Program-made: the position numbers and the translations under genes
NCBI GenBank assembly: GCA_023150375.1
Contig: JAKLLA010000004.1
Span: 186,001-250,000, forward strand
Source of the DNA: Burkholderiaceae bacterium
Lineage (GTDB): Bacteria > Pseudomonadota > Gammaproteobacteria > Burkholderiales > Burkholderiaceae_C
Direction: 5' to 3'
DNA: 64,000 bases
The notes under the pieces: model-generated
Database searches by the model: none
The model's input: the letters and a program-made list of their open reading frames with translations, nothing else
What the model was told of the DNA's origin: nothing
In this document: positions 53,405 through 63,296 of the stretch, piece after piece
Position numbering within the stretch: position 1 is the first letter of the stretch
How the letters are laid out: the number at the start of each line of letters is the position of its first letter

Positions 53405-53582
53405 CTCCGGCCCCGACGATCCAGCTTCCCAGGCTGGCTCTGCCTGACGGGGGGATGTCGCGCCGGCCGCCTCGGCTCGGACCGGCAGGCCAGGCGAGGG
53501 GCCGCAGCGCCGTCTTTCGGTGCGGCCCGAGGGGGCCCACCGCATCTGTGCGACGATGCCGCCCGCACTGCCGCGCCACCCC

Positions 53583-54359
53583 ATGCTCACCGACCTTTCC
53601 GCCTGGACCCTGCTGATCGTCGCCGCCTTCGGCGCCGGCGTGCTCAACGCCATCGCGGGGGGCGGCAGCTTCCTGACCTTTCCGGCGCTGGTGGCCACCG
53701 GCGTGCCGCCGATCGCCGCCAATGCCACCAGCGCGGTGGCGGTGAGCCCGGGCTACCTGGGCAGCACGCTGGGCTTCCGGGCCGAGCTGGCGGCGCTGCC
53801 GCGCGCGCTGCTGCGCATCGAGGGCGCGCTCTGCGCGGTCGGCGGCGTGGCCGGGGCGCTGCTGCTGCTGGTCACGCCGGCCCGGCTGTTCTCGGCCCTG
53901 GTGCCCTGGCTGCTGCTCTTCGCCACCGCGGTGTTCGCCTTCGGCCCCCGGCTGCTGGCGGCGCTGCGCCGCAGCGCGGGGGGCACGGCCGAGGGCGCGG
54001 CGCCGGCCTCGGCCGGCCTGCGCCGGGTCGGCCTGTTCGTGGTCGCGGTGTACGGCGGCTACTTCAACGGCGGCCTGGGCATCCTGCTGATGGCGCTCTA
54101 CACCCTGGCCGGCGAGGCGCGCATCCACACCGCCAATGCGCTGAAGAACTTCAACTCGCTGGTGCTCTCGCTGCTCAGCGTGGCCGCCTTCGCCTGGGCC
54201 GGGGCGGTGCTCTGGCCGCAGGCCCTGGCGATGGCCGCCAGCGCCACGGTCGGAGGCTTTGCCGGTGCGCGCCTGGCGCGGCGCCTGCCCGCCGCGGCGG
54301 TGCGCGCGGTGGTGATCGGCACCGGCCTGGTCATGAGCGGGCTGTTCTTCCTGCGCTGA
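53583..54359 (+). CDS. TauE/SafE (TSUP) membrane transporter
   Basis: AGVLNAIAGGGSFLTFPALVATGVPPIAANATSAVAVSPGYLGS. Confidence 0.9.
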   Translation: MLTDLSAWTLLIVAAFGAGVLNAIAGGGSFLTFPALVATGVPPIAANATSAVAVSPGYLGSTLGFRAELAALPRALLRIEGALCAVGGVAGALLLLVTPARLFSALVPWLLLFATAVFAFGPRLLAALRRSAGGTAEGAAPASAGLRRVGLFVVAVYGGYFNGGLGILLMALYTLAGEARIHTANALKNFNSLVLSLLSVAAFAWAGAVLWPQALAMAASATVGGFAGARLARRLPAAAVRAVVIGTGLVMSGLFFLR

Positions 54360-54592
54360 GAGCCTGCGGACGACTCCGGCCGGCCCGCGGACCCGGCCCC
54401 GGTCGCGGCGCCGACACCACACCGCTTCCGGGGGATCGCGGCCGGCCGCCGTGACGGATGGCCTTGTGCGCCCGGCACCGCCGCGCGCCTCCCCGAATCG
54501 CGTGGTCTGCGGCGGGCCCGCCGCTTCGCACAATCCGCCCCGATCCACCGGGTGCGAGCCCGGCGGGTCCACACCACAGACAGGGAGGACCG

Positions 54593-55576
54593 ATGAACGT
54601 CAGGGCAGGGCAACCACCGGTGCGGCGCATGAGGGGCGCGCTGCAGGCCGCCGCAAGTGCGGCTGCACTGGTCGCCCTGACCCCGGCCGCGGCCGGGGCC
54701 ACGACGGCAGCGCCAGGCGGCGCCGGGGCCTTCGAGGTGGCGGCCGTGCCTGCCGACCCGGCGCAGTGCGATCCGGGCACGCTGGATGCCGCGCAGCGCC
54801 ACCGGGTCCTGGAGGCGCTCAATACGATCCGCCGCCGCCATGGCCTGGGCGAGGTGCGCTGGGACAGCGGTGAGGCCGGCGCGGTGATGCAGGCTGCGCT
54901 GATGTTCGCGGCCAACGGCGCGCTCTCCCACCGGCCCGCCGCCCACTGGGCCTGCTACAGCGCGCTGGGCGCGCGCGGCGCGGCGATCAGCAACATCCAC
55001 CTCTGGCGCGGCAGCCCGGGTGCGGCGCCGCCGTCGGTCGAGCAGGTGCTGGCCAGCTTCCTGCACGAGGCCCATGCGCCGCAGGCCACCGAGCTGGGGC
55101 ACCGGCGCTGGCTGCTCGACCCCTTCCTGAAGCGCGTGGCTTTCGGTCGCGTCGGCGGCTGGGTGAACGGCGCCTGGCAGGAGGGCTTTGCGCTCAGCGT
55201 GGTGGCCGACGGCGACGAGGGCCCGGCGGTGGCCGCGGCCGACCACTGGGCCTGGCCGCAGGGCGAGCCGCCGGCCTGGGAGTTTCACCCGCAGGCCTGG
55301 CTGTCGTTCTCGGCCATCGTCGACCGGCAGCAGCGCGCCGCCAATGCCGCGGTGGATTACCGCGGCGTGCGGGTGAGCGTGCGCCGCGCCGACGGCCGCG
55401 CCCTGCCGCTGGGCCGGCTGGCCTGGGACCACCAGCACTTCGGCCTGCCCAACCACCTGCGCTTCCAGGTGGCCGGCGCCATCGAGCCCGAGGTGGAGCA
55501 CCTGGTGCGCGTCGAGGGCGTGCGCGTGGCCGGTCAGCCGCGCGACTTCGAGTACCGCTTCCGCCTGCGCCGCTGA
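54593..55576 (+). CDS. CAP (SCP/PR1)-domain secreted protein
   Basis: EALNTIRRRHGLGEVRWD...AALMFAANGALSHRP...ELGHRRWLLDP. Confidence 0.83.
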   Translation: MNVRAGQPPVRRMRGALQAAASAAALVALTPAAAGATTAAPGGAGAFEVAAVPADPAQCDPGTLDAAQRHRVLEALNTIRRRHGLGEVRWDSGEAGAVMQAALMFAANGALSHRPAAHWACYSALGARGAAISNIHLWRGSPGAAPPSVEQVLASFLHEAHAPQATELGHRRWLLDPFLKRVAFGRVGGWVNGAWQEGFALSVVADGDEGPAVAAADHWAWPQGEPPAWEFHPQAWLSFSAIVDRQQRAANAAVDYRGVRVSVRRADGRALPLGRLAWDHQHFGLPNHLRFQVAGAIEPEVEHLVRVEGVRVAGQPRDFEYRFRLRR

Positions 55577-55607
55577 CCAGGCGCCTGTCGGGCCCGGGCC
55601 GGTCGGA

Positions 55608-58600
55608 TCAGGCCGTCGCCGTGCCGCTGCGCCAGGCCTGCCGCAGCGCCTGCCAGCGCGGCCGCACCCGGGCCAGGTGCTGCGCCTTGACGTGGCCATA
55701 GCCGCGGATCTCCTCGGGCAGCCGGGCGATCTCGACGGCCTGCGCCAGCCGCTCGGCCGACAGGCCGGCCAGCAGCTCCTCGACCGTGGCGCGGTACTCG
55801 GCGATCAGCGCGCGCTCGGTCTGCCGCTCCGGGTTGCGGCCGAAGGGGTCGAGCGCGCTGCCGCGCAGGAACTTCGCCTTCGCCAGCCAGGGCAGCAGCC
55901 GGTTCAGCCAGGGGCCCCAGGCGCGCTTGACCAGGTGGCCCTGGGCGTCGCGCTTCGCGAAGGCCGGCGGGGCCAGGTGGTGCACCACCTTGAAGTCGCC
56001 CTCGAACATCTCCGCCAGCCGCTGGTGGAAGGCCGCATCGCTGTGCAGCCGGGCCACCTCGTACTCGTCCTTGTAGGCCATCAGCTTGAAGAGGTAGCGC
56101 GCCACCGCCTCGCTGAGCTTCAACTGCGCCGGGGCCGCTCCCGCGGCGCCGGCCAGCACGCGCTGCTCGGCCTCGCGCACCTTCTGCACGAAGTCGCGGT
56201 ACTGCGCGGCGTAGGCGGCGTCCTGGTAGCCGGTGAGGAATTCGACGCGCCGGCCGATCAGCTCGTCCAGCGAGGGCCGCTTGACGATCTGGATCACCTG
56301 CTGCGCGCCGAACAGCGACTGCACGCCGGCCAGGTCGTGCGCGCAGCGCCGGCCCCATTCGAAGGCCGCGCGGTTCTTCTCGACCTGCACGCCGTTGAGT
56401 TCGATGGCGCGCAGCAGTGCGGCCCGGCTCAGCGGGATGCGCCCGCGCTGCCAGGCGTAGCCCAGCATCAGCGGGTTGGTGTAGATCGAGTCGCCCAGCA
56501 GCTGCAGCGCCACCTGCTCGGCGTCGAAGGCGCCCAGCTGCTCCCAGCCCACCGCCTGCTGCAGCGCCGCCTCGCAGGATTCGCCGGGGAACTGCCAGTC
56601 CGGGTTGCCCACGAAGGCCGCGGTGGGCGTGCGGTGCGAGTTCAGCGCGACGAAGGTGCGCCCGGGCCGCATCACCTGCAGCGTGGCGGCGCCGGCGGCG
56701 ACGATGGCGTCGCAGGCGATCACCAGGTCGGCCTTGGCGGTGTCCACCTTGGTGCTGTGGATGGCGTCGGGCCGGTTGGCGATCTGCACATGGCTCCAGG
56801 TGGCGCCGCCCTTCTGCGCCAGGCCGGCGCTGTCCTGCGTGACCACGCCCTTGCCTTCCAGGTGCGCGGCCATGCCCAGCAGCTGGCCGATGGTGATCAC
56901 GCCGGTGCCGCCGACGCCGGCCACCACGATGCCCCAGGGCGCCTCGGCCACCGGCAGCACCGGCTCGGGCAGCGCCGGCAGGCCGGCCAGGTCGGCCTTC
57001 GGCTCGGTCTTCTTCCTGCGCAGCTGGCCGCCCTCGACCGTCACGAAGCTCGGGCAGAAGCCCTTCACGCAGGAGAAGTCCTTGTTGCAGCTGCTCTGGT
57101 TGATGCGGCGCTTGCGGCCGAACTCGGTCTCCACCGGCTCGACGCTCAGGCAGTTGCTCTGCACGCTGCAGTCGCCGCAGCCCTCGCAGACCGCCTCGTT
57201 GATGACGGTGCGCACCGCCGGGTCGACCATCTTGCCGCGCTTGCGGCGGCGGCGCTTCTCGGTGGCGCAGGTCTGGTCGTAGATCAGGATGGTGCAGCCG
57301 GGGATCTCGCGCAGCTCGCGCTGCACCGCGTCCAGCTCGTCGCGGTGCCGCACGGTGACGCCGGGTGCGAGTCCGACCGGCGCAGCGTACTTGCCCGGCT
57401 CGTCGGTGACCACGACGATCTGCTTCGCCCCCTCGGCCTCCAGCTCGCGGGTCATCTGCGGCACGGTGAGGATGCCGTCCACCGGCTGGCCGCCGGTCAT
57501 CGCCACCGCATCGTTGTAGAGGATCTTGTAGGTGATGTTCACCCCGGCGGCGATGCTCTGGCGCACCGCCAGCAGGCCGGAGTGGTAATAGGTGCCGTCG
57601 CCCAGGTTGGCGAACATGTGGGGGCGCTTCGTGAACGGCGCCTGGCCCACCCAGGGCACGCCCTCGCCGCCCATCTGCGTGAAGCCCACCGTGCTGCGGC
57701 CCATCCACACGCTCATGAAGTGGCAGCCGATGCCGGCCATCGCGAGCGACCCCTCGGGCACCCGGGTGCTGGTGTTGTGCGGGCAGCCGCTGCAGAACCA
57801 GGGCTTGCGCTCCAGCGCGCCGCTGGTGGGGCTCCAGCTGCCGCCGCCCTTCAGGTCGCGCCCGGCCAGCACCGCCAGGCCCTGGTCCATGCGCGCGGCC
57901 ACCTCGGGCGGCACGCCCAGCTTCTTCAGTCGCCGGGCCAGCGCCTGGGCGATCAGCGCGGGCGTCAGGTCGGCGGTGGCGCGCAGCAGGGTGTTGCCGC
58001 TGGGGTTGGGCTGGCTCCACTCGCCGCCGGTGAAGTCGCCCTCGGGCTCGTCGAACTTGCCCAGCACGTTGGGCCGCACGTCCGGGCGCCAGTTGTACAG
58101 CTCCTCCTTGAGCTGGTACTCGATGATCTGGCGCTTCTCCTCCACCACCAGGATCTCGGTCAGCCCCTCGGCGAACTCGCGCGTGATGGTGGCCTCCAGC
58201 GGCCAGACCACGCCGACCTTGTGCAGCCGGATGCCCAGGGCGCGGCAGGTGTCGTCGTCCAGCCCCAGGTCCACCAGTGCCTGGCGGGTGTCGTTGAAGG
58301 CCTTGCCGCTGGCGATGATGCCGAAGCGGTCGTTCGGCCCGGCGATGACGTTGCGGTTGAGCCGGTTGGCACGCACATAGGCCAGCGCGGCGTACCACTT
58401 GTAGTCCATCAGCCGGGCCTCCTGCGGCAGCGCGGCGTCCGGCCAGCGGATGTGCACGCCGCCCGGGGGCATCTCGAAGTCCTCGGGCAGGAGGATCTTG
58501 ACCCGCTCCGGGTCCACCTCCACGCTGGCGGCCGACTCCACCACCTCCTGGATGGTCTTCATGCCGGTCCACACGCCGGCGAAGCGGCTCATCGCGAAGG

Positions 58601-59189
58601 CGTGCAGGCCCAGGTCCAGGATCTCCTGCACGCTGCTGGGGAAGAACACCGGCAGCCCGCAGGCCTTGAAGATGTGGTCGCTCTGGTGCGCCGCGGTGCT
58701 GCTCTTGGCCACATGGTCGTCGCCGGCCACGGCGATCACCCCGCCGTGCGGCGCGGTGCCGGCCATGTTGGCGTGCTTGAACACGTCCGAGCAGCGGTCC
58801 ACGCCCGGCCCCTTGCCGTACCAGATGCCGAAGACGCCGTCGTACTTCTGGTTCGCGGGGTCGAACGCCAGCTGCTGCGTGCCCCAGACCGCCGTGGCGG
58901 CCAGCTCCTCGTTCACGCCGGGCTGGAAGACCACGTGGTGCTGCGCCAGATGCTTCTTCGCCTGCCACAGCGCCTGGTCGTAGCCGCCCAGCGGGCTGCC
59001 GCGGTAGCCGCTGACGAAGCCGGCGGTGTTCAGGCCGACCAGGGCGTCGCGCTGGCGCTGCAGCATCGGCAGGCGCACGAGGGCCTGCACGCCGCTCATG
59101 AAGGCGCGGCCGGCCTCCTGGGTGTACTTGTCGTCCAGCGTCACGGCCTCGAGGGCGCGGCGCACGGCATCGGGCAGGGGTGCATTCAT
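55608..59189 (-). CDS. Indolepyruvate:ferredoxin oxidoreductase, fused alpha/gamma-type
   Basis: FVSGYRGSPLGGYDQALW...CEGCGDCSVQSNCLSVEPVETEFGRKRRINQSSCNKDFSCVKGFCPSFV...GGTGVITIGQLLGMAAHLEGKGV. Confidence 0.95.
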   Translation of the reverse strand: MNAPLPDAVRRALEAVTLDDKYTQEAGRAFMSGVQALVRLPMLQRQRDALVGLNTAGFVSGYRGSPLGGYDQALWQAKKHLAQHHVVFQPGVNEELAATAVWGTQQLAFDPANQKYDGVFGIWYGKGPGVDRCSDVFKHANMAGTAPHGGVIAVAGDDHVAKSSTAAHQSDHIFKACGLPVFFPSSVQEILDLGLHAFAMSRFAGVWTGMKTIQEVVESAASVEVDPERVKILLPEDFEMPPGGVHIRWPDAALPQEARLMDYKWYAALAYVRANRLNRNVIAGPNDRFGIIASGKAFNDTRQALVDLGLDDDTCRALGIRLHKVGVVWPLEATITREFAEGLTEILVVEEKRQIIEYQLKEELYNWRPDVRPNVLGKFDEPEGDFTGGEWSQPNPSGNTLLRATADLTPALIAQALARRLKKLGVPPEVAARMDQGLAVLAGRDLKGGGSWSPTSGALERKPWFCSGCPHNTSTRVPEGSLAMAGIGCHFMSVWMGRSTVGFTQMGGEGVPWVGQAPFTKRPHMFANLGDGTYYHSGLLAVRQSIAAGVNITYKILYNDAVAMTGGQPVDGILTVPQMTRELEAEGAKQIVVVTDEPGKYAAPVGLAPGVTVRHRDELDAVQRELREIPGCTILIYDQTCATEKRRRRKRGKMVDPAVRTVINEAVCEGCGDCSVQSNCLSVEPVETEFGRKRRINQSSCNKDFSCVKGFCPSFVTVEGGQLRRKKTEPKADLAGLPALPEPVLPVAEAPWGIVVAGVGGTGVITIGQLLGMAAHLEGKGVVTQDSAGLAQKGGATWSHVQIANRPDAIHSTKVDTAKADLVIACDAIVAAGAATLQVMRPGRTFVALNSHRTPTAAFVGNPDWQFPGESCEAALQQAVGWEQLGAFDAEQVALQLLGDSIYTNPLMLGYAWQRGRIPLSRAALLRAIELNGVQVEKNRAAFEWGRRCAHDLAGVQSLFGAQQVIQIVKRPSLDELIGRRVEFLTGYQDAAYAAQYRDFVQKVREAEQRVLAGAAGAAPAQLKLSEAVARYLFKLMAYKDEYEVARLHSDAAFHQRLAEMFEGDFKVVHHLAPPAFAKRDAQGHLVKRAWGPWLNRLLPWLAKAKFLRGSALDPFGRNPERQTERALIAEYRATVEELLAGLSAERLAQAVEIARLPEEIRGYGHVKAQHLARVRPRWQALRQAWRSGTATA

Positions 59190-59347
59190 GGTGGCGGTCC
59201 TCCGACGGTGGAGCCCCGGGCCTCGTGAGCCCCGGGCGATGGCCTGCAGTGTAGGCAGCCTGCGCCGCGAGGTGTTTTCCATCGTTGCCCTGTGGCGCAT
59301 ACTTTGGGCAATCGGAAGAACGTTCTTGCCGATCTGGAGAAACATCC

Positions 59348-59908
59348 ATGCCGGAAGATCGCCTCCTAGGGAAAACCACAGGGTCCACCGACGAGGCCGC
59401 GGCCGCCCCCGGCCCGGCCGCGCTGGACCGCTACGACATCGCCATCCTCGGCGAGCTGCAGCGCGACGCCCGGCTGTCCAACGCCGAGCTGGCGCAGCGC
59501 ATCGGGCTGTCGGCCGCGCCGACCTGGCGGCGCGTCAAGTGGCTCGAGGAGCAGGGCTACATCACCGGCTACCGCGCCGAGATCGACCGCCGGCGCATCG
59601 GCCTGGGCGTGCTGGCCTTCGTGCGGGTGGACGCCGACCGCAACAACGCCGATGCCACCCAGGCCCTGGAGGCGGCGATCCGCGCCATGCCCGAGGTGGT
59701 GGCCTGCCACTACATCAGCGGGGCCGGCACCTTCGAGCTGCAGGTGCTGGCCACCGACCTCGATGCCTATTCGCGCTGGGCCATGGAGCGGCTGTTCCGC
59801 CTGCCGCACGTGAAGGACGTGCACACCAGCTTCTCGCTCGGCGAGGTCAAGGCCGGCGCCGAGCTGCCGCTGGGCCATCTGCGTGCACGCGCCCTGCCGC
59901 GCAGCTGA
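59348..59908 (+). CDS. Lrp/AsnC-family transcriptional regulator
   Basis: LDRYDIAILGELQRDARLSNAELAQRIGLSAAPTWRRVKWLEEQGYI. Confidence 0.93.
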   Translation: MPEDRLLGKTTGSTDEAAAAPGPAALDRYDIAILGELQRDARLSNAELAQRIGLSAAPTWRRVKWLEEQGYITGYRAEIDRRRIGLGVLAFVRVDADRNNADATQALEAAIRAMPEVVACHYISGAGTFELQVLATDLDAYSRWAMERLFRLPHVKDVHTSFSLGEVKAGAELPLGHLRARALPRS

Positions 59909-60068
59909 GGCCGGGGGAGCGACGCCTTCTCCGGCGCGATTTCGCGCGTTCTTCGCCCGGCCTGTCGCCTGGAGCGCACGGCCGGGAACCCATTTGCGGG
60001 GAGGACGGGCCGCCTCGTCTGTATCTCGTTGTGTCAACCCGTTGCCGGTCCTTACACTGGGCCGGATC

Positions 60069-61184
60069 GTGAACAACTCCGCAGTTTCCTGGTGGGTGCG
60101 CTGTCTCGGCCCCACGCCCGAACGACGCCGTCGCGTGCGCCATGGCCTGCTGGTGCTGGGCTTGCAGGGCCTGTTCGGACTCTGGCTGCTGGCGGCGGCG
60201 ACCCTGGGGGCGATGCCGACGCCGGCGGCCTGGGCGCTGGCCGCGCTGTGCCTCGGCGGTGCCGCGCTCTTCCTGGCGCTGATCCGCAGCGGCTGGAGCG
60301 AGCGGCACTGCCCGGACGATCCGGCCCTCACCCTGGCGCACAGCGCCTTCGGGCTGGTCTGTGCCGCGCTGGCCACACCCTTCACCACGGCGCTGCCGGG
60401 TGCCACGCTGGCGGTGGCGCTGCTGGCGGTGGTGTGGGGCGCCTTCAAGCTCGATGCGCGTCGCGCGCGCTGGCTGGTCGGCTGGGCTTTCGTGCTGCTG
60501 GCAGCCGGGCAGCTCTGGCCGGGTGCCCCACCCGCGCCGACGCTGGCCGCTCCGCAGCGCGCTGTGCTGCTGCTGACGCTGGCCGCCCTGGTGGCCCTGG
60601 CCCTGGCGGTGCTGCTGGGCCATCTCAATGGGCTGCGCGAGCGCCTCGAGGTCCAGCATGTCGAGCTGACCGAGGCCCTCGAGCGCATCCGCCGTCTGGC
60701 CACCCACGACGAACTCACCGGGCTGCCGAACCGCCGTGCGCTGCTGCAGGCCCTGCAGGCGGCCGCCACGCGCCAGACCCGCCTGCGCGGGCCGGTGGCG
60801 CTGGTGATGATCGACCTGGACCACTTCAAGGCCATCAACGACCGCTGGGGCCACCGGGCCGGCGACACCGTGCTGCGCGGCTTCGCCGAGCGCGCCCAGG
60901 CCACGCTGCGCGGCATCGACACCCTGGGCCGCTGGGGCGGCGAGGAGTTCCTGCTGCTGCTGCCCGACACCACGCTGGCGCAGGCACAGGCCTGCGTCGA
61001 GCGGCTGCGCGAGCACCTGCAGCGCACGCCGCTGGACGAGGTGGCCGACGGGCTGATACTGGGCTTTTCGGCCGGCGTCACCGCCGTGCAGGGCCCCGCC
61101 GACCTGGATGCCGCCATCGAGCGTGCCGACCGCGCCATGTACCGGGCCAAGGCCGACGGACGCGGGCGCAGCGAAGTCGAGTGA
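60069..61184 (+). CDS. Membrane-bound GGDEF diguanylate cyclase (GTG start)
   Basis: TM segments then RLATHDELTGLPNRRAL...GRWGGEEFLLLLPDT. Confidence 0.9.
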   Translation: MNNSAVSWWVRCLGPTPERRRRVRHGLLVLGLQGLFGLWLLAAATLGAMPTPAAWALAALCLGGAALFLALIRSGWSERHCPDDPALTLAHSAFGLVCAALATPFTTALPGATLAVALLAVVWGAFKLDARRARWLVGWAFVLLAAGQLWPGAPPAPTLAAPQRAVLLLTLAALVALALAVLLGHLNGLRERLEVQHVELTEALERIRRLATHDELTGLPNRRALLQALQAAATRQTRLRGPVALVMIDLDHFKAINDRWGHRAGDTVLRGFAERAQATLRGIDTLGRWGGEEFLLLLPDTTLAQAQACVERLREHLQRTPLDEVADGLILGFSAGVTAVQGPADLDAAIERADRAMYRAKADGRGRSEVE

Positions 61185-61205
61185 GAACCCGCCCGATCGC
61201 CCCGC

Positions 61206-61802
61206 TCAGCGTGGATCGTCCCCCGCGCGCCAGACCGCGTAGGGGTTGACCGGCGTGCCGGGCCAGCGCCATCCGCCCGGGTCGACCCGGTAGATCGCGA
61301 AGTGCAGGTGCGGCGCGCTGGCCGGCGCGTTGCCGCTGCTGCCCACCGTGCCGATGGGGTCGCCCCGCGCCAGCGTCTGCCCCACCGCCAGCCCCGGCGC
61401 GTAGCGGTCCAGGTGGGCGTAGTAGTAGATGTAGCGCCCGCTCGGGTCGGCCTGGTAGAGCGTGATGCCGCCGGCCCGGTTGGCGTTCATGCGCAGCACC
61501 CGGCCGTCCTCCACGGCCCGCACCGGTGTGCCGCGCGGCGCCATGATGTCGATGGCCAGGTGCAGGCGCGGCCCGCGCCGTGCCGTGAAGCTGTCGCGCA
61601 GCTGTGCCGCGCGCACCCCTTCCACCGGGATCGACAGGTCGCGCAGGCGCAGCTCGGCGATGTCCGCGGCGGGGCCGGCGTCGCCGGCCGGCGGCTCGGC
61701 CGGGGGCTTCGACGCGCAGCCTGCCAGCACAACGGCGCCCAGGGCCAGCAGCGCCGCCAGGCCGCGGCGGCGGCCCCTGGCGCCGCGGTTCAGCGCGGCC
61801 AC
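61206..61802 (-). CDS. M23-family peptidase lipoprotein (probable GTG start)
   Basis: Lipobox VVLAGC; HLAIDIMAPRGTPVRAVEDGRV...GSSGNAPASAPHLHFAIYR. Confidence 0.87.
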   Translation of the reverse strand: MAALNRGARGRRRGLAALLALGAVVLAGCASKPPAEPPAGDAGPAADIAELRLRDLSIPVEGVRAAQLRDSFTARRGPRLHLAIDIMAPRGTPVRAVEDGRVLRMNANRAGGITLYQADPSGRYIYYYAHLDRYAPGLAVGQTLARGDPIGTVGSSGNAPASAPHLHFAIYRVDPGGWRWPGTPVNPYAVWRAGDDPR

Positions 61803-63124
61803 AGCACCCACAGCCGCAGCGGCTGCTTGGTGCGGCCGGCGCGGTCCTCGATGCCCTCGCCCCAGCCCCAGAACAGGTCGGCGCGCACCGCCCCGACGAT
61901 GGCGCTGCCGGTGTCCTGCGCCACCACCAGGCGCTGCAGCGGGCGTGCCGGCGGCGGGTTGGGCTGCCAGGCCTGCGGCTCGGTGCTGGCCAGCCAGACG
62001 GGCGTGCCGTAGGGAATGCTCTCGCGGTCCACTGCGATCGATCGGCCCGGCGTCAGCGGCACGCCCTGCGCGCCCAGCGCACCGATGGCCGGATCGGCCA
62101 GCGGCTCCTCGCGGAAGAAGACGTAGCGCGGGTTCACCGCCAGCATTTCGCGCACGCGCTGCGGGTTGGCGCGCGCCCAGGCCCGGATGGCCGGCCAGCT
62201 GGCCTGCTCGAGCGTCATCGCGCCCTGCTCGACCAGCCAGCGTCCCACCGACTGGTAGGGCTGGTCGTTGTGCCCGGCAAAGGCGATGCGCACCATGCGG
62301 CGTGTGCCGTCGGGCTCGTTCACGGTCAGCCGTCCGGAGCCCTGGATGTGCAGCATCAGCGCATCCATCGGGTCGGCCAGCCAGGCGATCTCGCGCCCGG
62401 CCAGCGCCGCCTGCGCGGCCGGCAGGCTGTCGATCTGCGCCCGGGTGTACCAGGGGCGGCGCTGCGCCAGGTCGGCCGGCAGGGCGTGCAGCGGCACCGC
62501 GAAGCGCTCGCTGCGCTGCCGGGAGGCCTCCAGCAGGGGTTCGAAGTAGCCGGTGAGCAGCCCCTCGGCCTGCCCCTGCGGGTTCTCCACCCGCCAGGGC
62601 TGCAGGCGCTCCTGCAGGAACTCGCGCAGCTGGGCCTCCTCGGCGCCCCCGCCCAGCGCGATCGCGGCGCGGCAGGTCGGCGCCCAGGTCGCGGCCACCT
62701 GGGCACTCGGGAAGCTGCCGCCGGCCGCGGCAGCGCCGTTCGCACCGCCGTTGCCGTTGCCCGGTGCGCGCAGCAGGCGCAGTTGGCGCTCGCAGCTGCG
62801 CAGCAGGGCCTCCCAGGCCGAGGCCAGCCGGTCCTGCGGCCAGCCGGGCAGCTCGCTCCAGTCGGTCTTCACCCAGCGTCCGCGCCCGGTGGCGCGCAGC
62901 GCATCGGCCGTCGGCAGCGGCGGGGCCGGCGCCACCACGGGCGGCGCCGGGGCCGTCTCGGCCGGGGGCGGCGGCGAGGTCGGGCGCGGCGCCCGGCTGG
63001 CGCAGCCGACCAGGCCGGTCAGGACGACCAGCGCCGCGATGCCCGCTCGCCAGGTCGGGCGAAGCGGCAGGTGGAGGCGGCGCAGGGAGGGACGGGTCGA
63101 GGGCACGGGTGGCAGCGGGAGCAA
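61790..63124 (-). CDS. mltA: Membrane-bound lytic murein transglycosylase A
   Basis: GLLTGYFEPLLEASR...MLHIQGSGRL...VAQDTGSAIVGAVRADLFWGWG. Confidence 0.93.
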   Translation of the reverse strand: MLPLPPVPSTRPSLRRLHLPLRPTWRAGIAALVVLTGLVGCASRAPRPTSPPPPAETAPAPPVVAPAPPLPTADALRATGRGRWVKTDWSELPGWPQDRLASAWEALLRSCERQLRLLRAPGNGNGGANGAAAAGGSFPSAQVAATWAPTCRAAIALGGGAEEAQLREFLQERLQPWRVENPQGQAEGLLTGYFEPLLEASRQRSERFAVPLHALPADLAQRRPWYTRAQIDSLPAAQAALAGREIAWLADPMDALMLHIQGSGRLTVNEPDGTRRMVRIAFAGHNDQPYQSVGRWLVEQGAMTLEQASWPAIRAWARANPQRVREMLAVNPRYVFFREEPLADPAIGALGAQGVPLTPGRSIAVDRESIPYGTPVWLASTEPQAWQPNPPPARPLQRLVVAQDTGSAIVGAVRADLFWGWGEGIEDRAGRTKQPLRLWVLWPR

Positions 63125-63296
63125 GGCAGGAGGAGAGGAAAGGGTGCTGCGGCGCCATCGACGCAGCCGTCGGCGCCGCGCAGCGGCGGCGCGATCATCG
63201 CTCGAGCCGGCCCCGCGCGGGGCGGCAGGGGCTCGTCGCGGGGCCGGTGTGCGCGACTTTGCGCCCGCTGCCCAAATGCGGCGACCTGCCTGCCCG

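Noticed and set aside
55677-59228. 1183-aa plus-strand ORF antisense to the oxidoreductase
   Set aside because: Low-complexity His/Gly/Ala/Arg shadow ORF typical of high-GC DNA; the minus-strand frame is clearly the real protein.
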